Shown: positions 21,176 through 33,309, counted from the first letter of the stretch. The stretch: DNA of 64,000 nucleotides from Dimorphilus gyrociliatus (GCA_904063045.1 CAJFCJ010000052.1:28110-92109); one strand, 5' to 3'. A program made the numbers and translations. Notes: a model not told the origin generated them from the sequence alone.

Positions 21176-22953
21176 TTAAACTGGTGAATAAATGTCAGAA
21201 GCTTTATCAAGTAAGTCCAGGGAGGTAATTGAGGCAATTTCAAATTGTTCCCATAAGCTGAATATTTTGCTTTGAATATTCTGATATGCTTTTCTTTGCT
21301 GTCTACAAATTTTCTTTTCACTCAGTAATTTTTTATATAGCTTTATCAGATCAGCTTCTCTTTTCAGTTCATCTAAAAGCAAATAGAATGCAGTGTTAGA
21401 GCAAAGATTCTTGTTAAGCCTGTGATGCCAGCCTTCAATATCATTATTTGTCCTTATAGCCTCACCATATACAGACCATACCTCTGGTTTATAAAATCCA
21501 TTTATCCATTGTGTCTCAATGTACTCCAATAGAGACTTCATTTCAATAGGACTTATTTCTTTAATAGTCTTAAATGTTGGTTCTATCAGATCAGAGGGCA
21601 GGAATGGTAATGCCATTAATTTCTTCATGATTCTATATTCAGCTTTTTTCTCCTTGTACATCTTACATAATCCTAATTCCTGGAAATAAATAGTATTACT
21701 TGAATCTTTCTGTATATTGCCTGTGTCCAATGAAAAACACACCCTTTAATGTTTGCTTCAGGATAAGTGAATGATGGTGCTTTCCAAATAGCTTTTTCAA
21801 AGTCTACAACAACTTTTTTGGGGCTATGCCCATTTGTTAAATCTTGAGATTTAAGATTATTCAATTTAAAATGCAAAATTATTGTACCTTAAATAATTTC
21901 TTGTAGGCTGTCTTTCTCTGGGATCCCATAAAAGCAAAAGCCATTGGAATTTGTTTTATTTCTCCATTTTTTTTATAAATCCATGAATAGAAAAAAGTTG
22001 ATAAAAAGGGTCTTTCACACATTTAAATGTGCCATCCATAAACCATATTTTGCCTTTAGATAATAATTCAATTTGCTTTGTGGTTGAAAATATTAGTATT
22101 CTATCATTCTCCACGGATGTGGTAGAAAACGGCCATAAATCTATGGTTTTACCCTAACCCTAACCTAGCCCTTGTTTTTGCCTAAACTTTTTCAATGCCA
22201 CTAACCCTTAGATAGGACCCTCCTAAGTACATATCAATAGCTATCCTATTCTCCTAACCATTTCCCAGCCTGAAATCTGACCTTCAAATATTTCATTTAT
22301 GGCTGTTTTCGACCGGTCCCATTCTCCATTTGTATATCCATTTGTAAAAAATCATCAGGAATAAAAGTTTTAGCAGAGTTGAAGTGAATACTTTGATGTT
22401 CAGCTGATCTAAACTTCTTTCTTGTCCAGTTTGCCAGTCTTGTACAATTATCTAGAGATGGAATAACTTCACTAGAACTACAATGCTGACTAACTGTTGC
22501 TGAACATTTATTTCTTTTGTTCCTAACACTGCATATCCAGAATGTTGTCTTGTTTCTTTTTTCTTTAATATTGTAGCAGAAATTGTTGAAAAGTAGCAAA
22601 TCTTTTCCTTTCTGGCTCATTCCCTTTAAGATTTTAAATGAATAACTTTCTTTCTCACAATCTGATTTTGGAGAAACTATAAATGAAACTTCCATCATAT
22701 TATTTTGTTGAGCTGGAAGATCTTCAACTAAAACATTGTTTGATTCCATAATACTGCCATTTGTATCATTTCCACTTGAATTTCCACAATGATTTTCACA
22801 AACAATAGTTTGCTCATTTCTATTATTTGCGGTATGAAAATTTGGTGTTTGACTTATTTCTTCATTAACAGATGCACTAGAAGGCAGCCTTTGCAGTGTA
22901 ACAATGCGTTTCTTCATTGATATGTCACAGCAATTAACAATAATGATAAACAA
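21176..22953 (-). pseudogene. FLYWCH zinc finger / MULE transposase, decayed
   Basis: On the minus strand an N-terminal FLYWCH-type zinc finger (ILKGMSQKGKDLLLFNNFCY, TFWICSVRNKRNKCSATV) is followed by a nested insertion (22115-22320). The MULE transposase core comes next: IWFMDGTFKCVKDPFYQLF (first catalytic Asp in DGTF), KKVVVDFEKAIWKA (second Asp), GCVFHWTQAIYRKIQ (C-x-FHxxQA) and a C-terminal helical region with EAIRTNNDIEGWHHRLNK. A one-base frame change after IKK near 21970, another break near 21690-21880 and the nested element make it inactive. It is the only large MULE relative in the window and a plausible source type for the small inverted-repeat elements. Confidence 0.8.
22115..22320 (+). 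mobile_element. Inverted-repeat element, subfamily 2, inside the MULE transposase
   Basis: 206-bp element starting GGATGTGGTAGAAAACGG and ending TTTCGACCGGTCCC. It is flanked by ATTCTCCAC (22106-22114) and ATTCTCCAT (22321-22329), eight of nine identical. The interior holds CCCTAACCCTAACC. It interrupts the coding sequence between the FLYWCH and DGTF parts of the host element. Confidence 0.85.
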
Positions 22954-23329
22954 AAATAAAGCTAATTTATAAATAAATCATTTCAACACAATATGTGTTT
23001 TCTCCATAATTCCGAAATGAGGTGTGTTTACAAGGAATATAGTAGAAAACACCCATTTATTTAACAATTTTAATTAAAATATTACATAGTTGGGATATTA
23101 ACTAATTGTTATATGTTAAACTATAGGGTGTGTATATTATTTTCCTCTGTATAATAGATGGCTTCAACTCAATACTAACTCACTTCTTTAACATTTTTTA
23201 TTCCTAAAAAGGTTTAGAAAGTTTGTTAACTGTCTGTGCTCAACTGTTTCTTTTATAAGACAAAAATAGTTCAAACCAACAGAGATTAGGAGGACATTTA
23301 ATCATCAATTAATATAATCTATTTTTGAA

Positions 23330-24905
23330 AGATTTTTCAACAAATTTCTAATGCAAATAGATTGATTTTCATTTAGATTGCAATCACTCGGGTTAATTTG
23401 CTTTAATGCATTTGATGATTGAGCTAGTCCATCACAAATTTCTATTAATCAATTTCCCATTTCTCTATTTCCAATGTAAGAAGATTGATAATCAGTTAAT
23501 TTACAATAAGTAAAATTAATTTCTTTTAAACAATTTGATGACTCAGCAAATTTTTATTAATCCATTTCCAATATTGCTATTCCATACTAAATTAATATTT
23601 TCCATTTTAGATCAATTTTTCGGCAGTTTTCCAAAAAGTATGGATTGATATTCAGTTAAATCACATTGAAAAAAGTTAAATTATTTTAAATAATTTGATG
23701 ATTTAGTAAGTCCATTACAAACTTCTATTAATCCATTTCTCATATATTCATTTTGACATAAATTAATATTCTCTATCTTATAACAGTTTTTCAGTACATT
23801 TCCAATATGTTTAGATTGATTTTCATAAAGATTACACTGGCTAATATCCATTTGTTTTAATGTACTTGCTGATTGAACCAGTCCATCACAAATATTCATA
23901 AATCCATTTCTGTGTTCCAGTGTAACTCAATATTTTCAATTTTTTCAATTTTAGAACATTTTTTTAACATTCTCCCAATGTATGAAGATTGATAATCAGT
24001 CAAATTACAACAGTAAAATTAAGTTGTTTTAAACAATTTGATGACTCAGCAAGTCCATTACAAATTTCTATAAATCCATTTCCCATTTCCATATGAATAG
24101 GGGTGAAATCGTACCTGAATGAAGTTTTAACTGTCAATGTGACAAAATTAAGAAATGAAATAATTAATTTATTTGTTTTAACAAATATGTGATATACAAG
24201 TACCAGTTTTTTTCAGGAGAGGACTGGAGAGACCTGAGGAAGTTGATGGCTTTACCTTTTCTACCTGCAGATATTATTACTCCTAGATTTTTAGCTTGAA
24301 GAGTCAGCTGGAAGAAAAGAGAAAATTTTCAGTATAACCAAAAGGATGATCTATTTGTAGATTGATGAATTGAAAAGAGAGGCTGATTTGGTTTTTATTT
24401 TTGAAAAAACTTCTCTCTGAGAAGGAGATTATGATATATCAGAGAAAGAAATATGATGATATAGAGAAGAAAATATTTGAACTCTGGGATGATTATAGGC
24501 TTGGAAGGATATTAGCTGATAAATTATTAATCCAGAATTCTTATATTTATACTCCATAGTTGTTATTATCTATTATGTTATTTAGTTAACATATAGTATA
24601 ATAGCTTTTCAATACATACATTAGCATATTTTTTTTATTTCCATATGTATCAACAGCAACAGTTTTACCTGGTCATAGCAAGAGATTCACCACCAATGGG
24701 TACGATTTCACCCCAGTATGGTTTCACCTGTCACCCTCCATATTTCTACATATATTGATACTTTCCATTTTGGAACAACTCTAGCAAATTTCCAATGCCC
24801 GTTCACTGACTTTCACTTAGATTACAATTTTCTAAATTAATTTGTTTTAAACAATTTGATGACTGAGCAAGTCCATCACAAATCTTTATTGATCCATTTT
24901 TCATA
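23330..24905 (-). pseudogene. NLR-type leucine-rich-repeat array, pseudogene
   Basis: Several minus-strand LRR units in the same 57-residue register as the NACHT-LRR gene at 44-50 kb, for example ICDGLVQSASTLKQMDISQC, NVLKNCYKIENINLCQN and ICDGLAQSSNCLKQINLENC. Stops and frame changes are frequent, and a 642-bp MULE-derived insertion (24095-24736) splits one unit. No NACHT part is present. It is a relic of a second NLR-type gene or of a transposed LRR block. Confidence 0.7.
24095..24736 (+). mobile_element. MULE-derived deletion element, 7-bp TSD
   Basis: The ends carry an inverted GGGGTGAAATCGTACC (24100-24115 and complement 24699-24714). The right end has a further related copy, GGTGAAACCATAC, in complement out to 24736. 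TCCATAT flanks both sides (24088-24094 and 24737-24743), and the LRR frame would be continuous without the element. The interior (about 24213-24530) keeps a fragment of a MULE transposase C-terminus: RKLMALPFLP, DELKREADLV and KKIFELWDDY, similar to the copy at 21.2 kb. Confidence 0.75.
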
Positions 24906-25199
24906 TTTTGTTTGTTATTAAAGTAAAAGAAGCAACAGTGTTTTATGTTTCTTTAAAAATTGCTGATATTTTTATAACCGCAAGAAATAAATTAAAGATT
25001 AAAGGATGGTTATAATCATGGTCTTAATTTCTAATAGTATTTTACAACCATATTTAAATATACTTATGATAATTTAGATATATTAATATGAAATAGGCTC
25101 TCATCAAGGGATTCTTTATATGTTAGTTTTGCCTGGGAAAATGAAAAAAAAATATTTGCATTGTTGACCTTGACCTTAACTATATTCAAATAATCTCAT

Positions 25200-25834
25200 T
25201 GTACAACTTTGGTTATATTTTACATGCTTGAACTCTATTATTTGATGCAACATATACATGTACATCTTAAAACCTACGCAAGAAAATGCTATAACATTGG
25301 CCAAACATAAGTCTGATTAGTCAGCTTGAAGGCTCATCTTTAATTACCAATAAAGGTTTGGCCAAGTTATAATTTAATTAACTTGCCTAGGGTGTCGCCA
25401 AGTTATAATTCAATTAGCCTTCCTAAATGTTGAACCTTGTAACATCCTGTTACTAAACATAAATATGAACTACACATTTCGGCAACTGTAAAGTGATGAT
25501 TGGATGTCAGAGGCAAACCTCAAAGTATATAAATCCTCACTATTCTCATTTGGTATGCAGCTTCCATCTGGACCCAAGGACCAGGGAGAATCATCTGGAA
25601 ACAACCTCCACTGGAACCATCCATCTAATCCTCAACATTAGAAGACAGTTTGGTAATTTGGCAACCTGCTTTTACAAACTATCTACTCTGCTATCGAACT
25701 CTCATATTGTTACTTGCTTAAGTATTATTATTGCGAATAAACCGTTTTAATTTAAACATTTGTTTAAAGGTTCGAGTAGAACCAGTATTGTTATAACTTG
25801 CAAACACATAGATTTTGCCAGCAAGAGCAGTACA
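25200..25834 (+). repeat. Solo LTR of the Gypsy element, 4-bp TSD
   Basis: 635 bp, starting TGTACAACTTTGG and ending AGAGCAGTACA, the same length and ends as the 5' LTR at 58054-58688 with only a small number of differences by eye. TCAT occurs directly on both sides (25196-25199 and 25835-25838). No internal retrotransposon sequence is attached, so it is a solo LTR left by recombination. Confidence 0.9.
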
Positions 25835-26326
25835 TCATTAGTATATTTTAAATGATTACTGTTAAAGAAAATTCTTGAATTTACAGAAGAAGCAGCTGAA
25901 AGCAGCAACAGCAGCAAATGAGAAAGAAACCAAAAATAATTTCTATTTTTCCTTTTATTTTTCAAATATTTACAAAATACATGCTGAACAAAGGTTGATT
26001 GTGAGGAACGTCCCCAAATAGATAAATATGACAATGCCAGACTTCATACCAGTTTGTACACAACAGATTTCATAAGAAATCAGGAATGCTTTATTGTTTA
26101 GAACAGAGATAATAAATGAAATATTTGACGTCTTTATACACTTTAGTTGATTATTTAATATGATATTTATTGCTTTATTGATACTATTATTATGGCTTTA
26201 GCTACTTTTAAATTCTATTCGTACTTTACTTTCAAATAATTAAAATCAGAATTTAAATCCTTATAGTTTCTATTAACGAAAGAAAATCATTCTCTTCTGC
26301 TAGATTTTTCAATGGTAAAAACTTAC

Positions 26327-26516
26327 CACCTAAAACAGCAGATGAAATGAGCATGGCACCTATACGAGAAATTCTTAGATGGTTCCATTCAAACTTTTTC
26401 AAATATTCTATGTAGAAAATTCCATAGGAATAAACAATTGAAGTAGCTATTGATTGAACACTAAACGATGCAGCTACTAAGAACCTTTTAAATATGCCTT
26501 TTTCATCAGCTGCCAT
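26327..26516 (-). CDS. Monocarboxylate-transporter-like first exon (MFS), isolated
   Basis: Encodes MAADEKGIFKRFLVAASFSV and YSYGIFYIEYLKKFEW, then a second helix up to AVLGG and a GTAAGT splice donor (minus strand, just below 26327). The F-x3-FL, YS-GIF-EYL and small-residue helix pattern is that of TM1-TM2 of monocarboxylate-type MFS transporters. I see no following exon within the window; the next recognisable feature downstream is a solo LTR. An upstream ATG at 26543 lies inside a transposon end, so the ATG at 26516 is the likely native start. Confidence 0.5.
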
Positions 26517-26530
26517 GGATACTTCGTATA

Positions 26531-26977
26531 AAGTAAACTTCATAAAAATTGGAACACCTCGAATTTTGAATAGGCTAACATATTAAAAATGTTTTTCACT
26601 AAGAAAAAGATTTTTTTTTAATTTTTTCTGCATAAAATGTTAGATGAAGCTTAAATTTATATATAATTTTCTTTCAAATATAATTTAGATAAGATTTTAT
26701 ATCATTTTTTTGTTTATATTATGTTCTGTTTTAAAGCAAGAGCTTTAGGAATGGCCAAATTTTTTCAAAGATGAAAATGACCAAAAATATTTTGCTTATA
26801 ATATTCATAAATATTATCACTTTGTCAATTTTTTTTCAATATAACGTAAATATAACCCTTTTTTATAGAAATTTAGACCAAAAAAAATAATATTACAGGG
26901 AAAAAACAATTTTAACCATTAATTAAAAGTTGGTCTATCAAAATTTATGGTGTCCATTTTTTTTATGAAGTCTACTT
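26531..26977 (+). mobile_element. Tc1-derived internally deleted element next to the MFS start codon
   Basis: A 447-bp non-autonomous element. The left end is AAGTAAACTTCATAAAAATT and the right end reads the same in complement (AAGTAGACTTCATAAAAA). TA is present on both sides (26529-26530 and 26978-26979). Subterminal ACACC...ATTTTGA.TAGG is shared with the Tc1 copies at 2.6 kb and 55 kb. No transposase remains. It lies about 15 bp upstream of the native ATG of the transporter exon. Confidence 0.75.
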
Positions 26978-27059
26978 TATTGCCTGATTAACCAATTTTT
27001 GGGTTAAATTCTTTTGAACAGCTCTGCCATAAGGATTTGGCCTGGTAGTGCTCAATGGA

Positions 27060-27340
27060 TTGTGAACAAAACATTGTGTACCAGCAATGTTGTGTGTCAG
27101 TGAGTGTATGTCAGTGTGCGTGTGTGTGTCAGCAAGTGTGTGTCAGTGAATGCTATCATATCTGGTGGGTGACCTAAAGCTTCACTCCTAAAGTCGGTCT
27201 GACTTGATATCAAATCAGATCGCGAATGTGACAAAGTCAACAGATGAGTAGAATCAAGTGCACACTTAAATGACAAGAGTAACTGTGAAAGGTATATGAG
27301 GGAAAATGTGTGACAGTACAGTGTGAGAGCCAAACAAACG
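27060..27340. repeat. TG-rich simple-sequence tract
   Basis: Imperfect GTGTGTCAGTGAG-type repeats followed by mixed sequence; no credible coding content. Confidence 0.5.
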
Positions 27341-27344
27341 TTTA

Positions 27345-28330
27345 AAAATAAATTGTAACGAAATTATTATTAATTTCGTGATACAAGTAACCATAAATCT
27401 TGTAAAGATTGTATTAGTGTATTTGATCTAACGTGCCATCTGGAGACCAAATTATTCGTATTGTTATACTTTTATATCAAATGCCCAAAGTATTTTTAAC
27501 CGGAAACTATTAAAAACAAAGATCTAATAAGTGTATTATATTTATTTTTCACAGAAATATGATAAATAAATAAATTATTTGCAAGTTGGAAGCATCTCTT
27601 CCCAGTAGTTTAGTAATATAGTTGTATAGTAGGTAAATAATCTCTTAATAATTAGCGACCAATGGTACTTAAACTTTTAAATTTAGTTAATCTGTCTTTA
27701 ATTTGTATAATATTAACTTGAACATTTATTCAATTCATTTTAATTATTTTGTTAAAAATTTGTTAATGTCAGTCAAAATATGTAAAATTTGAATATGCTG
27801 AAGATAAAGATATAGATAGAAACATGTAATAGTTTTAAGAGTCTTCTAAGAGAGAGAGAAAAACAAGCAGATATTGTTTTTCAAACGAAAATCTGGATAT
27901 AAATTAAAAGTAAGTAGAGCAGATTTCTAATGGTATAAGATGTTTCTAATGTAAATGTTATAATTACTAGATGTTACATCCGACAAACGGAGTTTGTTAT
28001 TTCGGCTTTAATCCAGGTCAATATGTGCAACCTATTTAATTATTAAAATGAAATTGATGATTCATAATAATATTATCGGATGTTTGTACTTACTTAAGCA
28101 GTCTACAGTCAAATTTTAATATTATATTTAAAAAATTATGTAATATGTGTGATTTGATTTCTTATAAACGCATTTTTTCGTTCAATATTTTCACCTCTTT
28201 TGTTCAATAAAAATGAAAACTGAGATCAATTTTAAAAAGTTGTTCAATTTCAAATTACATTTTATGGTGTAATTGAAAAATTTGTTGTAAGAATTTCATT
28301 TGTTAAAGTTATATGCTACAGAGAGTGAGA
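27345..28330. other. Upstream region of the mosaic-protein gene
   Basis: AT-rich, stop-rich sequence with no recognised repeat or exon. It presumably contains the promoter of the gene starting at 28331, but I see no decisive core-promoter motif. Confidence 0.3.
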
Positions 28331-31300
28331 ATGTTGCTAGTGAAATTCGTTTCAATAATTCTAATAGAAAATATACTAGCTGGAGGTCTCTTCATTTTCT
28401 ATTTCTATACATTTTTTAAACATTTCTACTCTAGATTTCATTTTTAGATTCGCATGTTAGAACTCATAGCGGAGTAGACACGGACAATGGTCCCGACCCC
28501 TTTCTTATATCTCTTGCTACTGGGAATGATGCTAATTGTCAATTTCCTTTTCATGAAGGAAACAATCTCTATTTCGGTTGTCAGACAAGTGGTACTGCAC
28601 CTTGGTGTGGCGTAGTTGAAGATTTAGAAGACGACAACAAGTGGGGCTACTGTATATTGGAGGATTGTAAACTGACCGAAACTGCTGATGGATATGGTGG
28701 CAATAGTTTTTTGGACGATGACAATTATGCTTGTTATTATTGGGAATATGCAGGCTATCAAGCTAATCGATTTCCAGAAGACAATGTGAGAGACGCGTTA
28801 AATTATTGTAGAAACCCGGATGAATGGCCCTATCCGTGGTGTTATGAGGGTCCTGATTTCTATTGGTGGTACGGTTGTGGATCCAATATACCTTACTGTA
28901 CAGGTTTGAAATATACATGTCAAGATCATCTTCTTGCAACTTTACCAGATGGAGCGTTTACGGCTTCTACTTCAGCAGTGGAAGGAGGGACTACCTATTC
29001 ACCAAATTTTGCTAAGTTAAGTAAGGCATTTGCTTGGTGTGCAAATATATCAGATACAGACCAGTGGTTAGAAATAGATTTACTTGAAGACAAAGCCATT
29101 GTTGGTATTGCTGCAAAAGCACTTCCTGCATCATCTGACTATGTTACAAAATACAAATTACAATTTAGCTTTGACAAAGTGACATGGATAGACTCTAGTC
29201 AAGCTGACTTTACCGGCCCTTCTTCGTCGACCAAGTTCAAAGCACATCCACTGAACGAATTTGGCAGATATTTACGACTTATCCCTTTAGAATGGAGTAA
29301 TAGAATATGTATAAAGTTAGAAATTGGTGGTTGTTATTGTAAGTGTATAACTATTTTAAAATTGACCATTTTATGAAGAGAAATAATAGAAATAAAGCAT
29401 AATATATATGTTTTTTATTCATTTGTACAGATTCTGATCCATGTAGAGTTAATCCTTGTTTCAATAACGCAACCTGTTCTGGAGATGGATTAACTGGAGC
29501 ATTTGACTGCTTTTGTACACCAGATTTCACCGGTTCCCTGTGTACTATTCACACAGACTACTGTGCTAGTATTCCTTGTAAGAATGGTGGCAATTGCACG
29601 AATACAAGGCTTATCGGACTTGGCGTTGCCAAATATACTTGCGAATGTGATAGTCAAGGTATTTATACAGGAGAGTTCTGTGAAAATGGTGAATCTACAA
29701 CCTGTCTTCACTTGAAGTCTCTGGGATTTACTACGAATGCTTTATATAAGTTAACTTTGGTAGAAACTGCTGAACCCTGTCGTATGGAACAAGTACTTAG
29801 CGGTTTAGCTCAAAATGATAATATTACATCAGTATATACATTACAATTCACTAATGAAAAAGAATGTGGGGATCTTTGTTTGTCAACTGCAAATTGTACC
29901 TCCATTAGCTGGTATTCAGATACAAGAACATGCTTTTTTCATGACGTCATTAACGATATTATAGATTTCAATACTGGCTTGACCCTAAATCGAGAGTACT
30001 ATGTCAAAGTATGCGACACTGCCGGAGAAGTTTATTGTGAATTCGTTAATGAAAATGTGACTATTACTAAAATGATACCAAATATAGGAGTAGATCCTAT
30101 AGATGCTGGGAAAACAAATATTGAACCAACAGCAGGATATAAAAGAGCAATTCTATACACACCGTTTTCTAATCGTCAAATAGAAGCTCTAAAGAATTCT
30201 TCACATCTATGCAAACAATATTTTGAATTTAATTGTTATAGAGTTACTGCTAGAGATTGGTTTCTAAGTTTTTATGATTTATCTGTCCATAGATTGACAG
30301 CTCCATCGTTTCAAGGTGGATGTCCGCTTTGTATTCTCTCCGACAATTGTGATAGTGATGGCGAATGCAAATGTGATTCCAATGCAGGAACATGGTATAA
30401 AGATAGTAGAGAGTTTACAGACAAGACGCTCATACCACTTAGGGAAGTTAGAGGAGGAGATATGGGAAGCTCATCTGAGAAAGCTAATTATGTCGTTTCT
30501 GCGCTTACTTGTGAAAATAGTGTGTTAATTGCTGACATAAATGAATGTGCTTCAAATCCTTGTGTAAACGGAGATTGTGTTGATGAAAGTTATGCTTATA
30601 GATGTGTCTGTTTTGCTGGTTATGATGGGATGAATTGCGATAATGATATCGATGATTGTGCAAGTCAACCTTGTGTATTGAATAGATTTATATCATGTCA
30701 GGATGGAGTTAACGATTATACGTGTTCTTGCAATCCGGGATATACAGGAAAACAATGCGAAATTAGTAAATTGTTCATAAATTACCTCAATTATCGAACT
30801 AAAATCAATGTTAATTGTTAGATATAGATGACTGTGCATCAGATCCTTGCCTCAATGATGCATCCTGCATTGATTTGGTTAATACTTTTCAGTGTGAATG
30901 TACATCTGGATATTTTGGATCTCGTTGTCAAAGCGGTAAAAGTTATAAGTTATAATGTTGTTAGTTTAACTATTAATTTGTTCAGATTACAATGAATGCT
31001 TATCGAATCCGTGCGTAAATGCCATCAACTGTACTCACTATATTGGAGATTATAAGTGTTTTTGTGAAAGTGGTTGGACAGGAAAGAACTGTGATGAAGG
31101 CATCTATTTTCATTAAATATGAACAATTAATCAAATTACTTTTGCTACTACAGACTTTTCGGAATGTCAAAGTGATCCTTGCTTATATGGCGGTACATGC
31201 CAGGAATTTAATATTGACGATTATGTTTGTGCCTGTCCTCCAGGATTTCAGGGAAAGCGCTGTGAATTAGGTATAATTAAGCAATGATATACTAAAATAC

Positions 31301-33309
31301 TTTTTATACGGATTAAAGATATTCTATTTTCCTCTAGATCTTGATGATTGTGCTGGAAAACCCTGTAGAAATCATGGTGTATGCCTAGACGGAGCTAACT
31401 CATATACTTGCGAATGCGCAACAGGTTTTACAGGAAAAGATTGTGCAGAAAGTTTGTCTTTATTTAATTTTATGAAACATTGAGAAATAGCTGATTTAAA
31501 ATTAAAAAAACACCTTTTTCTTAAAGATATCGACGATTGCTTTAACGTAGAGTGCAAAAATGGAGGAGAATGTGTAGATGGTATCAATTCTTGGACTTGT
31601 GTATGCTTATCAGGTTATTCTGGAATAGTTTGTGAGAGAGGTATTTTCAAATTTTTCATAATAAGATATACATACACATAGACTGTATATATACTGTATG
31701 TACTTATATTTATGTATCTAAATGTAGAAATTAAAGAGTGTATAATCAATCCCTGTCTTAATGGTGGAGTGTGCACTGAGAAAGCACCTGGTAGTCGAGA
31801 CTGTTTATGCCCAAGTGGTTTTAAGGGTACTAGTTGTGAATTTGATAAAGATGAATGTGAAGACGAACCATGTTTGAATAGCGGAGACTGCGTAAACAAT
31901 ATAGGTAGTTATAAATGCCTGTGCAAGTTGCCCTTCACCGGATTTAAATGTGATTTAGGTAAGCGAGTTAAATAAAACGAAAAAGATTTTGTGAAGGTAT
32001 TGTTTAATTTAGTTATAAGTGATGGGCAGTGGAGTGGGTGGAACGGATGGTCACCTTGTTCAGTTCCTTGTGGTACAGGAGTAAAAACGAGATCACGTTT
32101 ATGCAATAATCCTTTACCATTGAATGGAGGTAAGGCTTGTGAGGGTAATGTGAACGAAGTTCAATTATGTGAGGAGGAAGCTTGTTCAGTTAGAGATGGT
32201 AACTGGGGATTGTGGTCAGCTTGGTCTCCATGCAGTTCAACATGTAGCAAGGGTCTTAGAACAAAAACTAGAAAGTGCGATAATCCAACGCCTATAAATG
32301 GTAAAGATTGCGAAGGAGCTAACGAAATAGTCGAGGTGTGTAAAGATAGAGAATGTGGCGAAGCTGTAAACGGAAATTGGGGTCGATGGAGCGCTTGGTC
32401 TACCTGTGACAAGACATGTGGCCCTGGAATAAGAATTAAACAAAGACTATGCGACAGCCCACCTCCTCAATGGGGCGGAGGCGATTGCATAGGTAACGGC
32501 AATGTTATAGAAACGTGTCAAATTGAAAAATGCTCTTTAACAAAAACTTGCGGAGAATTTGGACTGTGGAGTGAATGTGATAAGGACTGTGGAATGGGAA
32601 TGCAAACAAGAGAGAGATTATGTACTCTTAAAGATGATTCTGTCAATAATGCTAATGGTTCTAGTACAACAAAGCGAGAATTTTTAAATTACGAGCACAA
32701 ATTTTGTTCAAATAGAAAATGTGAAGGTTTCTGTTTCATTTAATTCTTTTTATACTATATCTATTAAAAATGAATTTAATTATGCTTTTTACAGAAATGT
32801 ACTGCTCTATTTGTAAACAAACTTTTACAAATATTAATGATTTGTTCAAATGTAGAGGAGTACCAGTGGCTTGCAAAGCAACTGAAACTGCTTGTATATA
32901 TAGACTTGGAAAGAAAGATGGAGTATATAACTTTGAGAAAGGATGCGCTAAAAAAGCTGAATGTACGCAGAAACAGTCGGATTTATGTACACGTTTAAGC
33001 AAATATCTTGTTGATACAGTAAACAAGTAAGCTTTATATAAAATGACATTGTATGACATAAAATCTATTATTTTTATCTCTCCTAATAGCGATCAACCAG
33101 ACGTAACAAAAGAAGATATGGAACCTCACTCTGATACAGTAATCGAATTGTGGAATAGGTTAGAAGAAGAAAATTGTTACATGTGCTGTCCAGAATCATA
33201 CTGCAATGTAGCAATTTTACCTCCAGCAAATATGTTGGGATCAGAGGCGAATAGAAAACTACCTTCTAATCTTTTCTTTATAACATTTCTTTTTTTCTAT
33301 TTATATTAA
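28331..33309 (+). CDS. Secreted, probably GPI-anchored mosaic protein: FN2-kringle-F5/8C-EGF-PAN-CASPR-like-EGF-TSP1-Ly6
   Basis: Intact 12-exon gene. Exons: 28331-28385, 28448-29338, 29431-30765, 30822-30935, 30986-31099, 31154-31270, 31338-31451, 31527-31640, 31728-31958, 32013-32726, 32795-33026, 33090-33309. They total 4,251 bp, giving 1,416 residues in frame. Signal peptide MLLVKFVSIILIENILAG. Then a fibronectin type II module (CQFPFHEGNN), kringle (RNPDEWPYPWC), F5/8 type C (discoidin), two EGFs, a PAN/apple-like module, a fibrinogen-like module of the contactin-associated type (NCDSDGECKCDSNAGTW), and nine EGF repeats, mostly one per phase-1 exon with DIDDC-type starts. Four thrombospondin type 1 repeats (WSAWSPCSSTC) follow, then a Ly6/uPAR-like module ending CCPESYCN and a hydrophobic C-terminus suited to GPI attachment. 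Exon 5 ends at a GC donor. Likely an extracellular adhesion protein; no orthologue name is justified. Confidence 0.85.

Noticed and set aside
27060-27340. Possible CRISPR-like or tandem array in the GTGTCAGTGAG stretch
   Set aside because: Irregular simple sequence with no constant repeat-spacer pattern, and the genome is eukaryotic.
31372-32443. Several minus-strand open frames opposite the EGF/TSP1 exons
   Set aside because: They are antisense shadows of the intact mosaic-protein gene, which has correct domains and splice phases.
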